Source: a virus
Reading direction: 5' to 3' (one strand)
Virus record (IMG/VR): IMGVR_UViG_3300030406_000208
Span: 1-24,969 of that record
Length of the DNA stretch: 24,969 nucleotides
The notes below the pieces were generated by a model, which worked only from the letters and a program-made list of their open reading frames with translations, was not told the DNA's origin and did no database searches. The stretch's first letter is position 1. The number at the start of each line of letters is the position of its first letter. Made by a program: the position numbers and the translations under genes. Of this stretch, positions 1 through 6,413 are shown one piece after another.

Positions 1-1
1 C

Positions 2-52
2 GAATGCTACAACCGTGAGATGGACAAACTTGAGGAGCAAGCACCATGTTGA
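2..52 (+). CDS. 3' end of an unidentified rightward gene (partial)
   Basis: An open frame enters from the left edge and stops at TGA 50-52. It encodes only 16 residues ending in a charged stretch (MDKLEEQAPC). It overlaps the start of the following exonuclease gene by 7 bases, and the GAGGAG ribosome binding site of that gene lies inside it. The tight overlap fits a coupled gene pair. Another frame is also open across the edge, so assignment to this frame rests on the overlap geometry. Nothing can be said about function. Confidence 0.4.
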   Translation, partial: ECYNREMDKLEEQAPC

Positions 53-909
53 CAGAAGCACAGCTAAAGGAACGAGCCACCTACATCGGCTCGTCAGATG
101 CCAAAGTTATCGCCTCTGGTGATATCGAACAATGGCAAACACTAGCAGCACAAAAGCGTGGTGAAGAAACATTCAAGCCCAGCAAGCAAGTCCAACTTAT
201 GATGGATGCTGGCTCTCATATGGAATCGTTCATCATCGACAAATGGGTAGAACAGGAGGCACAAAATGTTTGCATGGAAGGAGCTGGCAAAACTAATCTT
301 ATTGACGGCGTCCCTTTGCATTCTACCTTTGATGCTTGTATTTCTGGCTCTCTTGATCCTGTGGAAGTTAAAACTCATTTTGGTTTCAAGGACATGGACG
401 AACTATGTGAGTTATATGCGCCACAATGTCAGCACCATATGCTCGTGGCTGGTCGCAACGTCTGCTATCTTGTGGCTCTATTCGGTGTACGATGCCGTCT
501 AGAATGGCGACTCATCAAAGCTGACCATAAGTGGCTAGATGATTACCTTGTGCAATGTAATCAATTCTGGGATATGTATCAGAATGGGGTGCTAAAAACA
601 CCTCTTGCATTACCACCTGTAGATTACTCAGATATGTTCGTTATGAATATGCGTGACTTGCCTGACTGGTCTGAAGAAACAGACTCTACTATGCGTATGG
701 TGTCTCAAGCTATCATCGATGCAAAGGATGCTGTCAAGCTAAGTGATGAAGCCAAAGATGCATTCAAGTCTAAGATGCCTGAGAAATGCCGGCGTATGGA
801 CTACGACATTGGAGGCAACCTATCAGGCCACAAGATTCGTGTCACACGTTCTCGTGCTGGCACACTAACATGTTCACACATTGCACCAAAGGAGAAGAAT
901 GATGAGTAA
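46..909 (+). CDS. YqaJ-type phage recombination exonuclease
   Basis: The 287-residue product matches the YqaJ/lambda-exonuclease-like nuclease family, which degrades one strand of double-stranded DNA ends to leave single strands for annealing recombination. Visible landmarks are an N-terminal IGSSDA motif (residues 14-19), H58-M-E60, a metal-binding D96 followed by E107-x-K109 (the D...ExK nuclease core), and the family's YxxQxQ motif at Y124, Q127 and Q129. A further FWDMYQNG stretch lies near residue 175. The ATG at 46 has GAGGAG 8 bases upstream. The gene overlaps the annealing-protein gene by 8 bases, and an exonuclease paired with an annealing protein is the usual arrangement of phage recombination systems. 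Family assignment is confident; an actual role in replication or repair of this phage is inferred. Confidence 0.88.
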   Translation: MLTEAQLKERATYIGSSDAKVIASGDIEQWQTLAAQKRGEETFKPSKQVQLMMDAGSHMESFIIDKWVEQEAQNVCMEGAGKTNLIDGVPLHSTFDACISGSLDPVEVKTHFGFKDMDELCELYAPQCQHHMLVAGRNVCYLVALFGVRCRLEWRLIKADHKWLDDYLVQCNQFWDMYQNGVLKTPLALPPVDYSDMFVMNMRDLPDWSEETDSTMRMVSQAIIDAKDAVKLSDEAKDAFKSKMPEKCRRMDYDIGGNLSGHKIRVTRSRAGTLTCSHIAPKEKNDE

Positions 910-1474
910 TGTATGGTCAACACTATCTAAGTTTGATGTATCACCAGAAGTCAAAAAGAAGGGTAAGTTTGACTACCTATCATGGGCTTGGGCTTGGGCT
1001 TACGTCAAGGAGAAGTATCCTAGTGCCACGTTCGAGAAGCATATCTTCCGTGACAATCAGGACAATCCACTCCCTTTCATGCGTGACACTAAAGGGCATA
1101 CCTATGTGGCTGTGTCTGTCACTATTGAAGAACAAACTCATACAGAGATTCATTACGTTATGGATCACAAAAATCAATCTGTTCAGCATCCAGATGGCGC
1201 ACAGGTTAACAAGGCTCTACAGCGTTGCTTAGTCAAAGCTATTGCATTCCACGGTCTTGGCCTCAATGTCTATGCTGGTGAGGACTTACCTATGGACTTG
1301 GATGAAGAGGATGGCTCTGTTATCATCGAAGACTTTAACAAAGCTAAGTCAGTTGAAGAGATTGACAAAGCATGGCGTAAGCATTCAGCAGCTATCTCTA
1401 CACTGGGCAAAGTTGTAAAGGGTCAGGTAACTGATGAGTTCAAAAAGGCGAAGAACAAGCTCAAAGCAGCGTAA
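902..1474 (+). CDS. DUF1071/Sak-like single-strand DNA annealing protein
   Basis: The 190-residue product has the DUF1071 signature near its N-terminus (YLSWAWAWAYVKEKYPSA, about residues 25-42), then a beta-rich segment and a C-terminal half containing ALQRCLVKAIAFHGLG. DUF1071 proteins belong to the Sak/RAD52-like annealing recombinases that pair single strands exposed by an exonuclease. The start at 902 is preferred because GGAG at 891-894 lies 7 bases upstream; ATG at 899 is only 4 bases from it, and the longer frame from 881 uses TTG. The first bases overlap the stop of the YqaJ gene, so translation is probably coupled. The lysine-rich last 20 residues could contact DNA; that point is inference. 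Confidence 0.82.
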   Translation: MSNVWSTLSKFDVSPEVKKKGKFDYLSWAWAWAYVKEKYPSATFEKHIFRDNQDNPLPFMRDTKGHTYVAVSVTIEEQTHTEIHYVMDHKNQSVQHPDGAQVNKALQRCLVKAIAFHGLGLNVYAGEDLPMDLDEEDGSVIIEDFNKAKSVEEIDKAWRKHSAAISTLGKVVKGQVTDEFKKAKNKLKAA

Positions 1475-1670
1475 CCATATATTTGCACGTTGCCGTGAGT
1501 GCGGCAAAATGTTTAACTGTCAGCTAGATAGTTTTACTGTAACAGCCGCAGGGGACAGATTCTGCGACCGATGCTACTACGGTGTCGGTTGGCAGAATCT
1601 AAAGAAGCCTTATGAAAACTACTCAGAGGGACGAGAAATCCAGAAAGTCCGTTACCGAGATGACAAATGA
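1434..1670 (+). CDS. Small zinc-ribbon protein of unknown function
   Basis: The 78-residue product has two CxxC knuckles, C20-x2-C23 and C44-x2-C47, about 20 residues apart. This is the classic pattern of a four-cysteine zinc ribbon. The N-terminal 15 residues are very basic (KRRR). ATG 1434 gives a 41-base overlap with the annealing-protein gene; no ATG, GTG or TTG lies between it and the first cysteine, so this start is likely. The following gene starts inside its last codons. Zinc ribbons of this size in phage recombination clusters can bind DNA or partner proteins, but I do not recognise the specific family. Confidence 0.62.
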   Translation: MSSKRRRTSSKQRNHIFARCRECGKMFNCQLDSFTVTAAGDRFCDRCYYGVGWQNLKKPYENYSEGREIQKVRYRDDK

Positions 1671-2049
1671 ATGCCTACACGATAGAGGTCTGCAAAGTCT
1701 TCTTGCAAAAAAGGCACAGATATTCTCACCACAATGCATAGCTGAAGACAACTGCCTCTGGGTTACAGGTGCTGGTGTATTCACTTCATACCGTCAGATG
1801 TTTATCAACGTAAGACAGGTAACTAAAGATGCGGTAAAGATATCTGTCACCATTGTAAATGACGACAGGGGACACACTAACTTCCTTATTTGGGGATATG
1901 GGGATAAAGAGAACAAGTCTTCTGTAGCGCAGATGCTTATATTTATTATAGAAGATATTTTGACAGGGGGCGGAGAAGAAGTGTTTGAAGCACACCCCTT
2001 CTCCTCTTCCCATACAACCGCCGATGAGGGCAGCCATGACTCAGATTAA
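1660..2049 (+). CDS. Hypothetical protein in the recombination cluster
   Basis: I do not recognise this 129-residue product. The middle (about residues 45-105) alternates hydrophobic and polar residues, as in a small alpha/beta fold (WVTGAGVFTSY, then ISVTIVNDD, then MLIFIIEDIL). The tail is rich in Ser, His, Thr and Asp and looks disordered. ATG 1660 overlaps the upstream stop by 11 bases and is preferred over ATG 1612, which would force a 59-base overlap; neither has a strong ribosome binding site. The 3' end overlaps the next gene by 14 bases. Its place in the operon suggests a role in DNA metabolism, but nothing in the sequence shows it. Confidence 0.55.
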   Translation: MTNECLHDRGLQSLLAKKAQIFSPQCIAEDNCLWVTGAGVFTSYRQMFINVRQVTKDAVKISVTIVNDDRGHTNFLIWGYGDKENKSSVAQMLIFIIEDILTGGGEEVFEAHPFSSSHTTADEGSHDSD

Positions 2050-2245
2050 TGATAATGATCCTGTTTTGTCAATGACCCCAGATGAATTTGCTGAATATCT
2101 GGCTGACAAACGTGAAAAACTATTTAACAGAGCAGCAGCCGTAGCAACTAAACAAACACGTTCTACGCTAATGATGAGGTCACTTGCGAAGAAGTCTATC
2201 CAAACCTTTAATGCCAAGCGCAGCACTGCAAACAAGGTAAAGTAG
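2036..2245 (+). CDS. Hypothetical basic helical protein, last gene of the rightward arm
   Basis: The 69-residue product is of unknown function. The N-terminus is acidic (residues 1-20) and is followed by a long, probably helical basic segment (residues 21-69). ATG 2036 is chosen because GAGGG lies 5 bases upstream; the frame is open further back to 1985, but that would give a 65-base overlap. It is the final rightward gene and converges with the leftward holin gene, sharing positions 2180-2245, so its C-terminal 21 codons are also coding on the other strand. Confidence 0.55.
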   Translation: MTQINDNDPVLSMTPDEFAEYLADKREKLFNRAAAVATKQTRSTLMMRSLAKKSIQTFNAKRSTANKVK

Positions 2246-2524
2246 ATACTGATACCAGTCAGGCAACTCATTGAGCCTGTCAAAGCCAGACTTTACAAGT
2301 TCTTCAGTGCCAGGAATAAAACACATTATCACAGGAACTAGTACAACAATCGTGACTGCCTCGTCTTTCCAGCTTCCTTTTGTAGACTCAGCCATGATTA
2401 GTTCCCACTTACTATCATGCTGTGCCGCAGTCTTCATTACCTCTGCTTTGGCTTTTTCTTTTTCTACCTTGCCTTCTAAAAATGTTTTGGCAAGACTACC
2501 AGCTATTCCTAATAGTTGTATCAT
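2180..2524 (-). CDS. Phage holin of the GTA-holin 3TM type
   Basis: The 114-residue product resembles the holin family first named from gene transfer agents. An amphipathic N-terminal half precedes the segment ESTKGSWKDE (about residues 47-56), a hydrophobic helix ending in CFIPG (about 57-72), the motif LPDWYQYLL (about 87-95) and a second hydrophobic helix ending in ALGIKGL. Such proteins form inner-membrane lesions at the end of infection that release or activate the endolysin. It begins with an ATGA overlap with the upstream gene. The GIK motif lies in the part overlapping the rightward gene, so the overlap is not an annotation error at this end. No endolysin gene is adjacent. Confidence 0.78.
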   Translation of the reverse strand: MIQLLGIAGSLAKTFLEGKVEKEKAKAEVMKTAAQHDSKWELIMAESTKGSWKDEAVTIVVLVPVIMCFIPGTEELVKSGFDRLNELPDWYQYLLYLVCSAALGIKGLDRLLRK

Positions 2525-2727
2525 TCAATAAACTCCAAGATTTCACCGTTAAGAACCATAACTTTATGCTCTTTGCATGACCATTTCTGGTCAAAGTTAT
2601 TGGTATGACCTACATTACGTTTAATCTTACGTCTTACTGACAAGCACTCAGCTAAAGACCTGTACGGTGTGTACTCCATCTTTTCACCATTCATTACCAA
2701 TAATAATACAAATGTAAGCTCAACCAC
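2521..2727 (-). CDS. Small conserved phage protein with hydrophobic N-terminus
   Basis: The 68-residue product starts with a short hydrophobic stretch (residues 4-12, LTFVLLLVM), followed by a polar domain with Cys at about 28 and 51 in a pattern (SLAECL, then WSCKEH) that recalls small unnamed proteins of marine podoviruses. It would start at GTG 2727, the only non-ATG start proposed in the leftward arm. The start overlaps the upstream stop by 8 bases, and the stop overlaps the holin start (ATGA). The hydrophobic start could be a signal or membrane anchor, and two cysteines would suit an exported product. A lysis accessory role (spanin-like) is possible but unproven. Confidence 0.6.
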   Translation of the reverse strand: MVELTFVLLLVMNGEKMEYTPYRSLAECLSVRRKIKRNVGHTNNFDQKWSCKEHKVMVLNGEILEFIE

Positions 2728-3115
2728 CGTTTCGCATCTTCTCTAAGTTTTCTTCAAGATTACTAATACGCTTCTCATAAAATTCTAGTGTTAATTTTTG
2801 TTGTTGATCATAGGGAGCCATACCACCCTCTATTTCATTTTGTAATTTTTCTAGCTCAACTGCCAAGTGTTCTATCAACATGAACTGTTCACTGTCTGCT
2901 GGCAAACTTCCCATTTCGCCTCTAGGCCATTTAATACGAAACTCTGTGTTCTGCTCTAAATCAGAACGCATCATAGTCTGGTTAGTCTCTAATGTATTAA
3001 GCCTTTCTATCAAGCCAAAGTAAGCCCAAGTAGCCAGACTAGCAGCTGCAACCATAGATATGATATTGCGTAGTGGTAATGCTACTTCAGTATTCTCATT
3101 CAGCTTTGCTGGCAT
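2720..3115 (-). CDS. Membrane-anchored coiled-coil protein, possible lysis accessory
   Basis: The 131-residue product has one clear transmembrane segment at about residues 17-36 (IISMVAAASLATWAYFGLI), then heptad-like polar helices at about 37-50 and 80-128 rich in Glu, Leu and Lys. One membrane anchor plus a coiled coil is the architecture of inner-membrane spanins, and the gene sits between two holin candidates, so a spanin-like or virion membrane role is reasonable. No lipoprotein partner with a lipobox is seen beside it, which weakens the spanin idea. The start ATG directly abuts the upstream TAA. Confidence 0.62.
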   Translation of the reverse strand: MPAKLNENTEVALPLRNIISMVAAASLATWAYFGLIERLNTLETNQTMMRSDLEQNTEFRIKWPRGEMGSLPADSEQFMLIEHLAVELEKLQNEIEGGMAPYDQQQKLTLEFYEKRISNLEENLEKMRNGG

Positions 3116-3322
3116 TTACTTCTCTGAGTTTAACCAAACTGCTAGACTGCCTGTCATAGCTCCTGTAACTACAGAGATTAAACTAGCTTGCTGAGTTGTC
3201 AAATCTGGCTGTGACAATGCCCACTCAATACAACGTATATATACACCAGTCATACATAACATCATAAAACGTGGCAGTATCTTTAGTTCCAATAGCTTTC
3301 TTGCTACGTCTTCTGCACTCAT
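3116..3322 (-). CDS. Small two-helix membrane protein, candidate second holin
   Basis: The 68-residue product has two predicted membrane helices at about residues 18-34 and 47-64, separated by a short polar turn (SQPDLTTQQ). Size and layout fit a small class II-type holin or antiholin, but the family is not one I can name. ATG 3322 is chosen over the upstream ATG at 3352 because a strong AAGGAGG lies 6 bases before it and because it makes a 4-base ATGA overlap with the preceding gene. It precedes the coiled-coil membrane protein and the 3TM-type holin, forming a run of membrane proteins at the end of the operon. Confidence 0.62.
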   Translation of the reverse strand: MSAEDVARKLLELKILPRFMMLCMTGVYIRCIEWALSQPDLTTQQASLISVVTGAMTGSLAVWLNSEK

Positions 3323-3786
3323 TTGAAGCCTCCTTTTAACCATACTACCCAAGCCACAAGCCCAGCTACCATAGAAGCTATAAGTAAACTTGCAAAACCT
3401 AAGCCAAGCATATCCATAATTTTCTGTACTCGTCTAGCCTTTCTGCGTTTTTCTTCCAATCGTTCTTGACGCAAGCCACGTTGGATACGCATCAAGTCAG
3501 TCCAAGCGTTGAAGCCATAGTTAGCTATCAAAAAGTTTTTAAGGTCCATCTCCATCTTCTCAGCTTTTTTCAAAGCTGCATAGGTATCAAGAGCTTGTTC
3601 TTCTACGTTCTTAAATCGAGATTGCTTCTTTTCTTGATGGGCTTGCTTTACATCAGCAATAGCACCCATCCACTTGCCTATGTCCTTAGACATGGCCTCT
3701 ACTTGCTTGCCAGCCCTGTAAGCTGAAACTATACCCCTGTATGCGGTGGTGGCTACAGCAATAGCCGATACAGGATCAATAGCCAT
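3319..3786 (-). CDS. Conserved hypothetical protein with C-terminal membrane helix
   Basis: The 155-residue product begins with MAIDPVSAI, a start I associate with proteins found just after the fibre genes of marine podoviruses. It continues with helical, charged segments (about 25-125, many Lys, Arg and Glu, probably coiled coil) and ends with one hydrophobic helix at about 128-150 followed by a basic tail. This orientation would place a tail-anchored protein with a large cytoplasmic or intravirion part. The function is unknown. Position between the fibre block and lysis block allows either a minor virion or a lysis-related role. Confidence 0.65.
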   Translation of the reverse strand: MAIDPVSAIAVATTAYRGIVSAYRAGKQVEAMSKDIGKWMGAIADVKQAHQEKKQSRFKNVEEQALDTYAALKKAEKMEMDLKNFLIANYGFNAWTDLMRIQRGLRQERLEEKRRKARRVQKIMDMLGLGFASLLIASMVAGLVAWVVWLKGGFK

Positions 3787-3789
3787 CTG

Positions 3790-4284
3790 TTACCCAGCTA
3801 TTTCCATTACATAAAAAGTTGATTGTGTTCTTGCATAGTTATCACTGCCTCTTCTATTCATATACCATGTTTCACCGCTACTTGCAGCTACTACACGCCA
3901 TTGCAGTTTATAAACGATTGAGCTGGTAGAACTAGGACTATCAACAAACGCATGAAACCTTGGCTCAAATAAATTATTTGCACCGTTATAGTTTTGCAAA
4001 AACACATTATGTGTATCTGCGCCAGAGCCAGCACCAATTTGTGTACTGTCTCTAAACAGTTTCATTAAACAACCAGTTGAAGAGCCAGTGCTACATAAAA
4101 GACCAAATGAAACTTGAATTAATATTTTGCTACTAGTTGACCTCGGGGTAATCGTTGCCGTCATAGACGGTATATCGGTGTAAGTTTCTGTATCAATGCT
4201 TGAAGCAGCGGTACTTGAACTTGACTTTACTTGCAAAATAGAACCTGCTGGAAGAGCCTGATTGTTTATTCGTGTCAGTGCCAT
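3790..4284 (-). CDS. Putative fibre-tip or virion adhesin protein
   Basis: The 164-residue product is Ser/Thr-rich and beta-rich. It opens with MALTRINNQALPAGSI and contains ITPRSTSSKILIQV (about residues 46-59), a motif I recognise from receptor-binding or head/tail fibre proteins of marine phages. The rest resembles a single jelly-roll-type tip domain. It begins after a TAGGAG-N6-ATG junction in which the upstream gene's stop codon supplies TAG. As the last gene of the fibre block it is probably a host-contact or decoration protein; the exact location on the virion cannot be read from sequence. Confidence 0.6.
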   Translation of the reverse strand: MALTRINNQALPAGSILQVKSSSSTAASSIDTETYTDIPSMTATITPRSTSSKILIQVSFGLLCSTGSSTGCLMKLFRDSTQIGAGSGADTHNVFLQNYNGANNLFEPRFHAFVDSPSSTSSIVYKLQWRVVAASSGETWYMNRRGSDNYARTQSTFYVMEIAG

Positions 4285-4293
4285 ATCAGTCTC

Positions 4294-5145
4294 CTATCTA
4301 GCCAAACCAATAGTGCCAAAGGTATGTGTGTTAGCCCCAGTGCCATTGTAAAAATCCATACCATGATAATTTTGCCAATAAATTGTGTCATTTGCTAAAC
4401 AAGAAAGAAGAACAGACCCACGGTTTACCCTTTGTTGCTCAAAAAAACGGGCTTGAATTGAATTTACTCCTGAACGGCCTCTCATAACATGAATTTCGTG
4501 GTTTGTATTTGCCGCTATAAGCCCACCATGAGAAACCATATAAAGGCCATCTACAGGACAAGTAAATGTATAAGCAGTTGTACTCCACAAAGATGAATCA
4601 CCGTCCCCTACAGTATTAAATGGCATAGCACCCGCAGACATAGTTTGATAGACACCAGTGGTGCCACCCAAATTAACATAGACATAAGGTCTTTGTGAAA
4701 ACGATACACGCCCACTGCTATCAATAGTCATAGCAGTATTTGAGCCGCTACCGTCCTTGATTGTCGGCACACTCAGGCTGGTCTGCACAGTCAGGTCATG
4801 CGCTAGCTTGTCAGATGTAACAGCATCATTTGCTAGCTTTGCCGTTGTCACAGACCCATCGACAGGCGTAACAGCAGAGCCTGTGTCACCCAACGCAATG
4901 ATGAAGTCTATGACATCGCCAGTGACCAGGTTCTCAGTGAACGTGATTGTTGACCCACTTATATTGAACGCATCACCAGCAGCCTGTATCACACCGTTCA
5001 CGCTGACAAGCAAAGCATTGGCAGTCGCTGGCTTGTAGGCTGTACCGTTGTAGTTCAGCGTGTAATTTGGCTGACCATTGACTACAGAGATTGCGTCTAG
5101 CTTTTTAAACTGTCCTGTCAGGGGCTGTGTTCCAATGTAAGGCAT
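4294..5145 (-). CDS. Fibre-like protein with adaptor, linker and C1q/jelly-roll-like tip
   Basis: The 283-residue product has three parts. Residues 1-95 form a beta-rich adaptor (VNGVIQAAGDAFNISGS, then TGDVIDFII). Residues about 100-146 form a linker with DGSVTTAKLANDAV and GSNTAMTIDSSGR. Residues about 150-283 form a C-terminal domain resembling the trimeric C1q/TNF-like tips of phage fibres. The adaptor and linker are paralogous to the 292-residue product encoded at 6414-7292, whereas the tips differ. ATG 5145 (MPYIGTQ) is chosen over the frame's earlier ATG at 5187 because it overlaps the 57-residue upstream gene by one base (TAATG). A role in host binding is inferred. Confidence 0.68.
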   Translation of the reverse strand: MPYIGTQPLTGQFKKLDAISVVNGQPNYTLNYNGTAYKPATANALLVSVNGVIQAAGDAFNISGSTITFTENLVTGDVIDFIIALGDTGSAVTPVDGSVTTAKLANDAVTSDKLAHDLTVQTSLSVPTIKDGSGSNTAMTIDSSGRVSFSQRPYVYVNLGGTTGVYQTMSAGAMPFNTVGDGDSSLWSTTAYTFTCPVDGLYMVSHGGLIAANTNHEIHVMRGRSGVNSIQARFFEQQRVNRGSVLLSCLANDTIYWQNYHGMDFYNGTGANTHTFGTIGLAR

Positions 5146-5318
5146 TAGTCTGCATCCTGTATTGTGTTGCCATCTTCCTTTGCCCATTCAAGAATGGCTG
5201 CATAGTCTGTATTGTCTGGGTCTAAAGGCACAAAGAGCTTTTCGCCATTGCTATTTGTAACAATAACACAAACATTGACCCCTTGATTTGCACCGTATTG
5301 GGCTGATTGAATATCCAT
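5145..5318 (-). CDS. Small conserved protein within the fibre block (57 aa)
   Basis: A 57-residue ORF fills the space between two fibre genes exactly: its ATG at 5318 directly follows the TAA of the upstream gene, and its own TAA overlaps the next ATG (TAATG). GGAG lies 6 bases before the start. The sequence contains FVPLDPDNTDYAAILEW and an acidic end. The pattern of 'xVPxDPxNTDYxxxxxW' is one I recognise from very small proteins scattered among fibre genes of marine phages. The fold is probably a short beta hairpin plus helix. The function is unknown; a fibre assembly accessory or inter-fibre linker are possibilities only. Confidence 0.68.
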   Translation of the reverse strand: MDIQSAQYGANQGVNVCVIVTNSNGEKLFVPLDPDNTDYAAILEWAKEDGNTIQDAD

Positions 5319-6404
5319 TTACAACTCCGCTTGGGCTGTCCAATTACAACCGTATGGATTGCCGCCTAATGTCGGGGCAGTGCTAAGAAAAAATCTTAAC
5401 TTTGATGATGTTGCACTGATAGAAGAAACTGCATACTCAGTTGTCACTGTGCCATTTACTAAATCATTAATGTATGCCCCAGAATTAGCAGGAGCTGCTT
5501 GAGGGTTGTAAGCCTGACAGGTAGGAGTCGCTCTCATTGTTTTTTCTAAATAGACTATAGCCCCTGCGTAACTTACGCTGTCGCTAGGAGGCATTTCTGA
5601 AGTTCTAACACCTGTAATATCGTTTGCTGGTGCAGTACCATAAGCAAAAGACTTTTGATAATATCTTTTACACTTGTCTAGTTCATCATCAAATGATCTA
5701 TGCTCAAAGTCTGTTATTCCACCAACTTCAAGCTGAAGCCCTGTTATTTCAAAAGTTCTGGATGTGCTATCAAAAAAAGATGTATCACTTGAGTTTGCTC
5801 TAGTGTCTGAGGCTACAGCCGCCCATCCAGTATTTTGTGTGCCAGAATTGTAAGTAGACCCAGAGTGAAGCCAAATAAGAAGTATTAAACTAAGCGCATT
5901 GTCATTATCAAAAGCACCTGTAGCATCACCTGCATAAGTTAAAGACACACGATTCCATGAAGTCGTTACATTAAATCTTTGGCTAAATGTTCTGCTGTTA
6001 TCAAAATCATACAACTCCGCAGTATAAGTTGCTGCTGCATTTCCTTTAACATAAAAAGAAAGCGTTAATGTTTCTGCGTCAGATGTGCCTTTTTTTAAAT
6101 GCTGTAAATCTTGTCCTTCCCATCTATGTTGAAGAAGAAAATATTCACCAGCCGCAATACTGGTGTCAGCAGTTGTACACTCTAGTTTTAATGACTTAGT
6201 AAAACCAGTCAAATCTGTAACAGTGTTTTGAGATGCCGTGTATCGCCCTCCACTATCACTTGAAGTAAATGTTCTATCTACAACCCATTGGGCAGCAGTG
6301 GTTGTTCCTAAACCTGTTGCAGATGTGCCTCTTTGGGCAATTTGCATTGCGCCATTCATTGCAAGATTTCTGACACCTGATGAACGTATTTTTGATAATG
6401 CCAT
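5319..6404 (-). CDS. Fibre-like protein with carbohydrate-binding-like beta-sandwich
   Basis: The 361-residue product begins with VRNLAMNGAMQIAQRGTS (about residues 11-28), a conserved opening of phage tail proteins. A beta-sandwich region follows (about 45-225) with features of a carbohydrate-binding module, including LTLSFYVKG and FEITGLQLEVG. The stretch EHRSFDDELDKCKRYYQKS (about 235-253) is a widely shared motif just after such modules in phage tail fibres. The C-terminal 100 residues form a separate, Ser/Ala-rich tip. The start follows a TAGGAG-N6-ATG junction. Binding of a cell-surface sugar is the expected role from family architecture, but the ligand is unknown. Confidence 0.7.
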   Translation of the reverse strand: MALSKIRSSGVRNLAMNGAMQIAQRGTSATGLGTTTAAQWVVDRTFTSSDSGGRYTASQNTVTDLTGFTKSLKLECTTADTSIAAGEYFLLQHRWEGQDLQHLKKGTSDAETLTLSFYVKGNAAATYTAELYDFDNSRTFSQRFNVTTSWNRVSLTYAGDATGAFDNDNALSLILLIWLHSGSTYNSGTQNTGWAAVASDTRANSSDTSFFDSTSRTFEITGLQLEVGGITDFEHRSFDDELDKCKRYYQKSFAYGTAPANDITGVRTSEMPPSDSVSYAGAIVYLEKTMRATPTCQAYNPQAAPANSGAYINDLVNGTVTTEYAVSSISATSSKLRFFLSTAPTLGGNPYGCNWTAQAEL

Positions 6405-6413
6405 TGCTTGCTC

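Noticed and set aside
142-378. Minus-strand 78-codon frame opposite the exonuclease gene
   Set aside because: It lies wholly inside a well-recognised gene on the other strand and has no recognisable motif or ribosome binding site; the same holds for other shadow frames such as 980-1189 and 1786-2037.
881-901. TTG start at 881 for the annealing protein
   Set aside because: ATG 902 has a well-spaced GGAG and an 8-base coupling overlap; the extra residues before it are not part of the family signature.
2264-2283. Inverted repeat CAGGC...GCCTG just after the last rightward gene, considered as a terminator
   Set aside because: The stem is short and bulged, no T-run follows on the plus strand, and the site lies inside the holin coding sequence.
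2271-2531. Plus-strand 86-codon frame opposite the holin
   Set aside because: It is antisense to a protein with family motifs, with low-complexity Ser/Thr content and no clear start signal.
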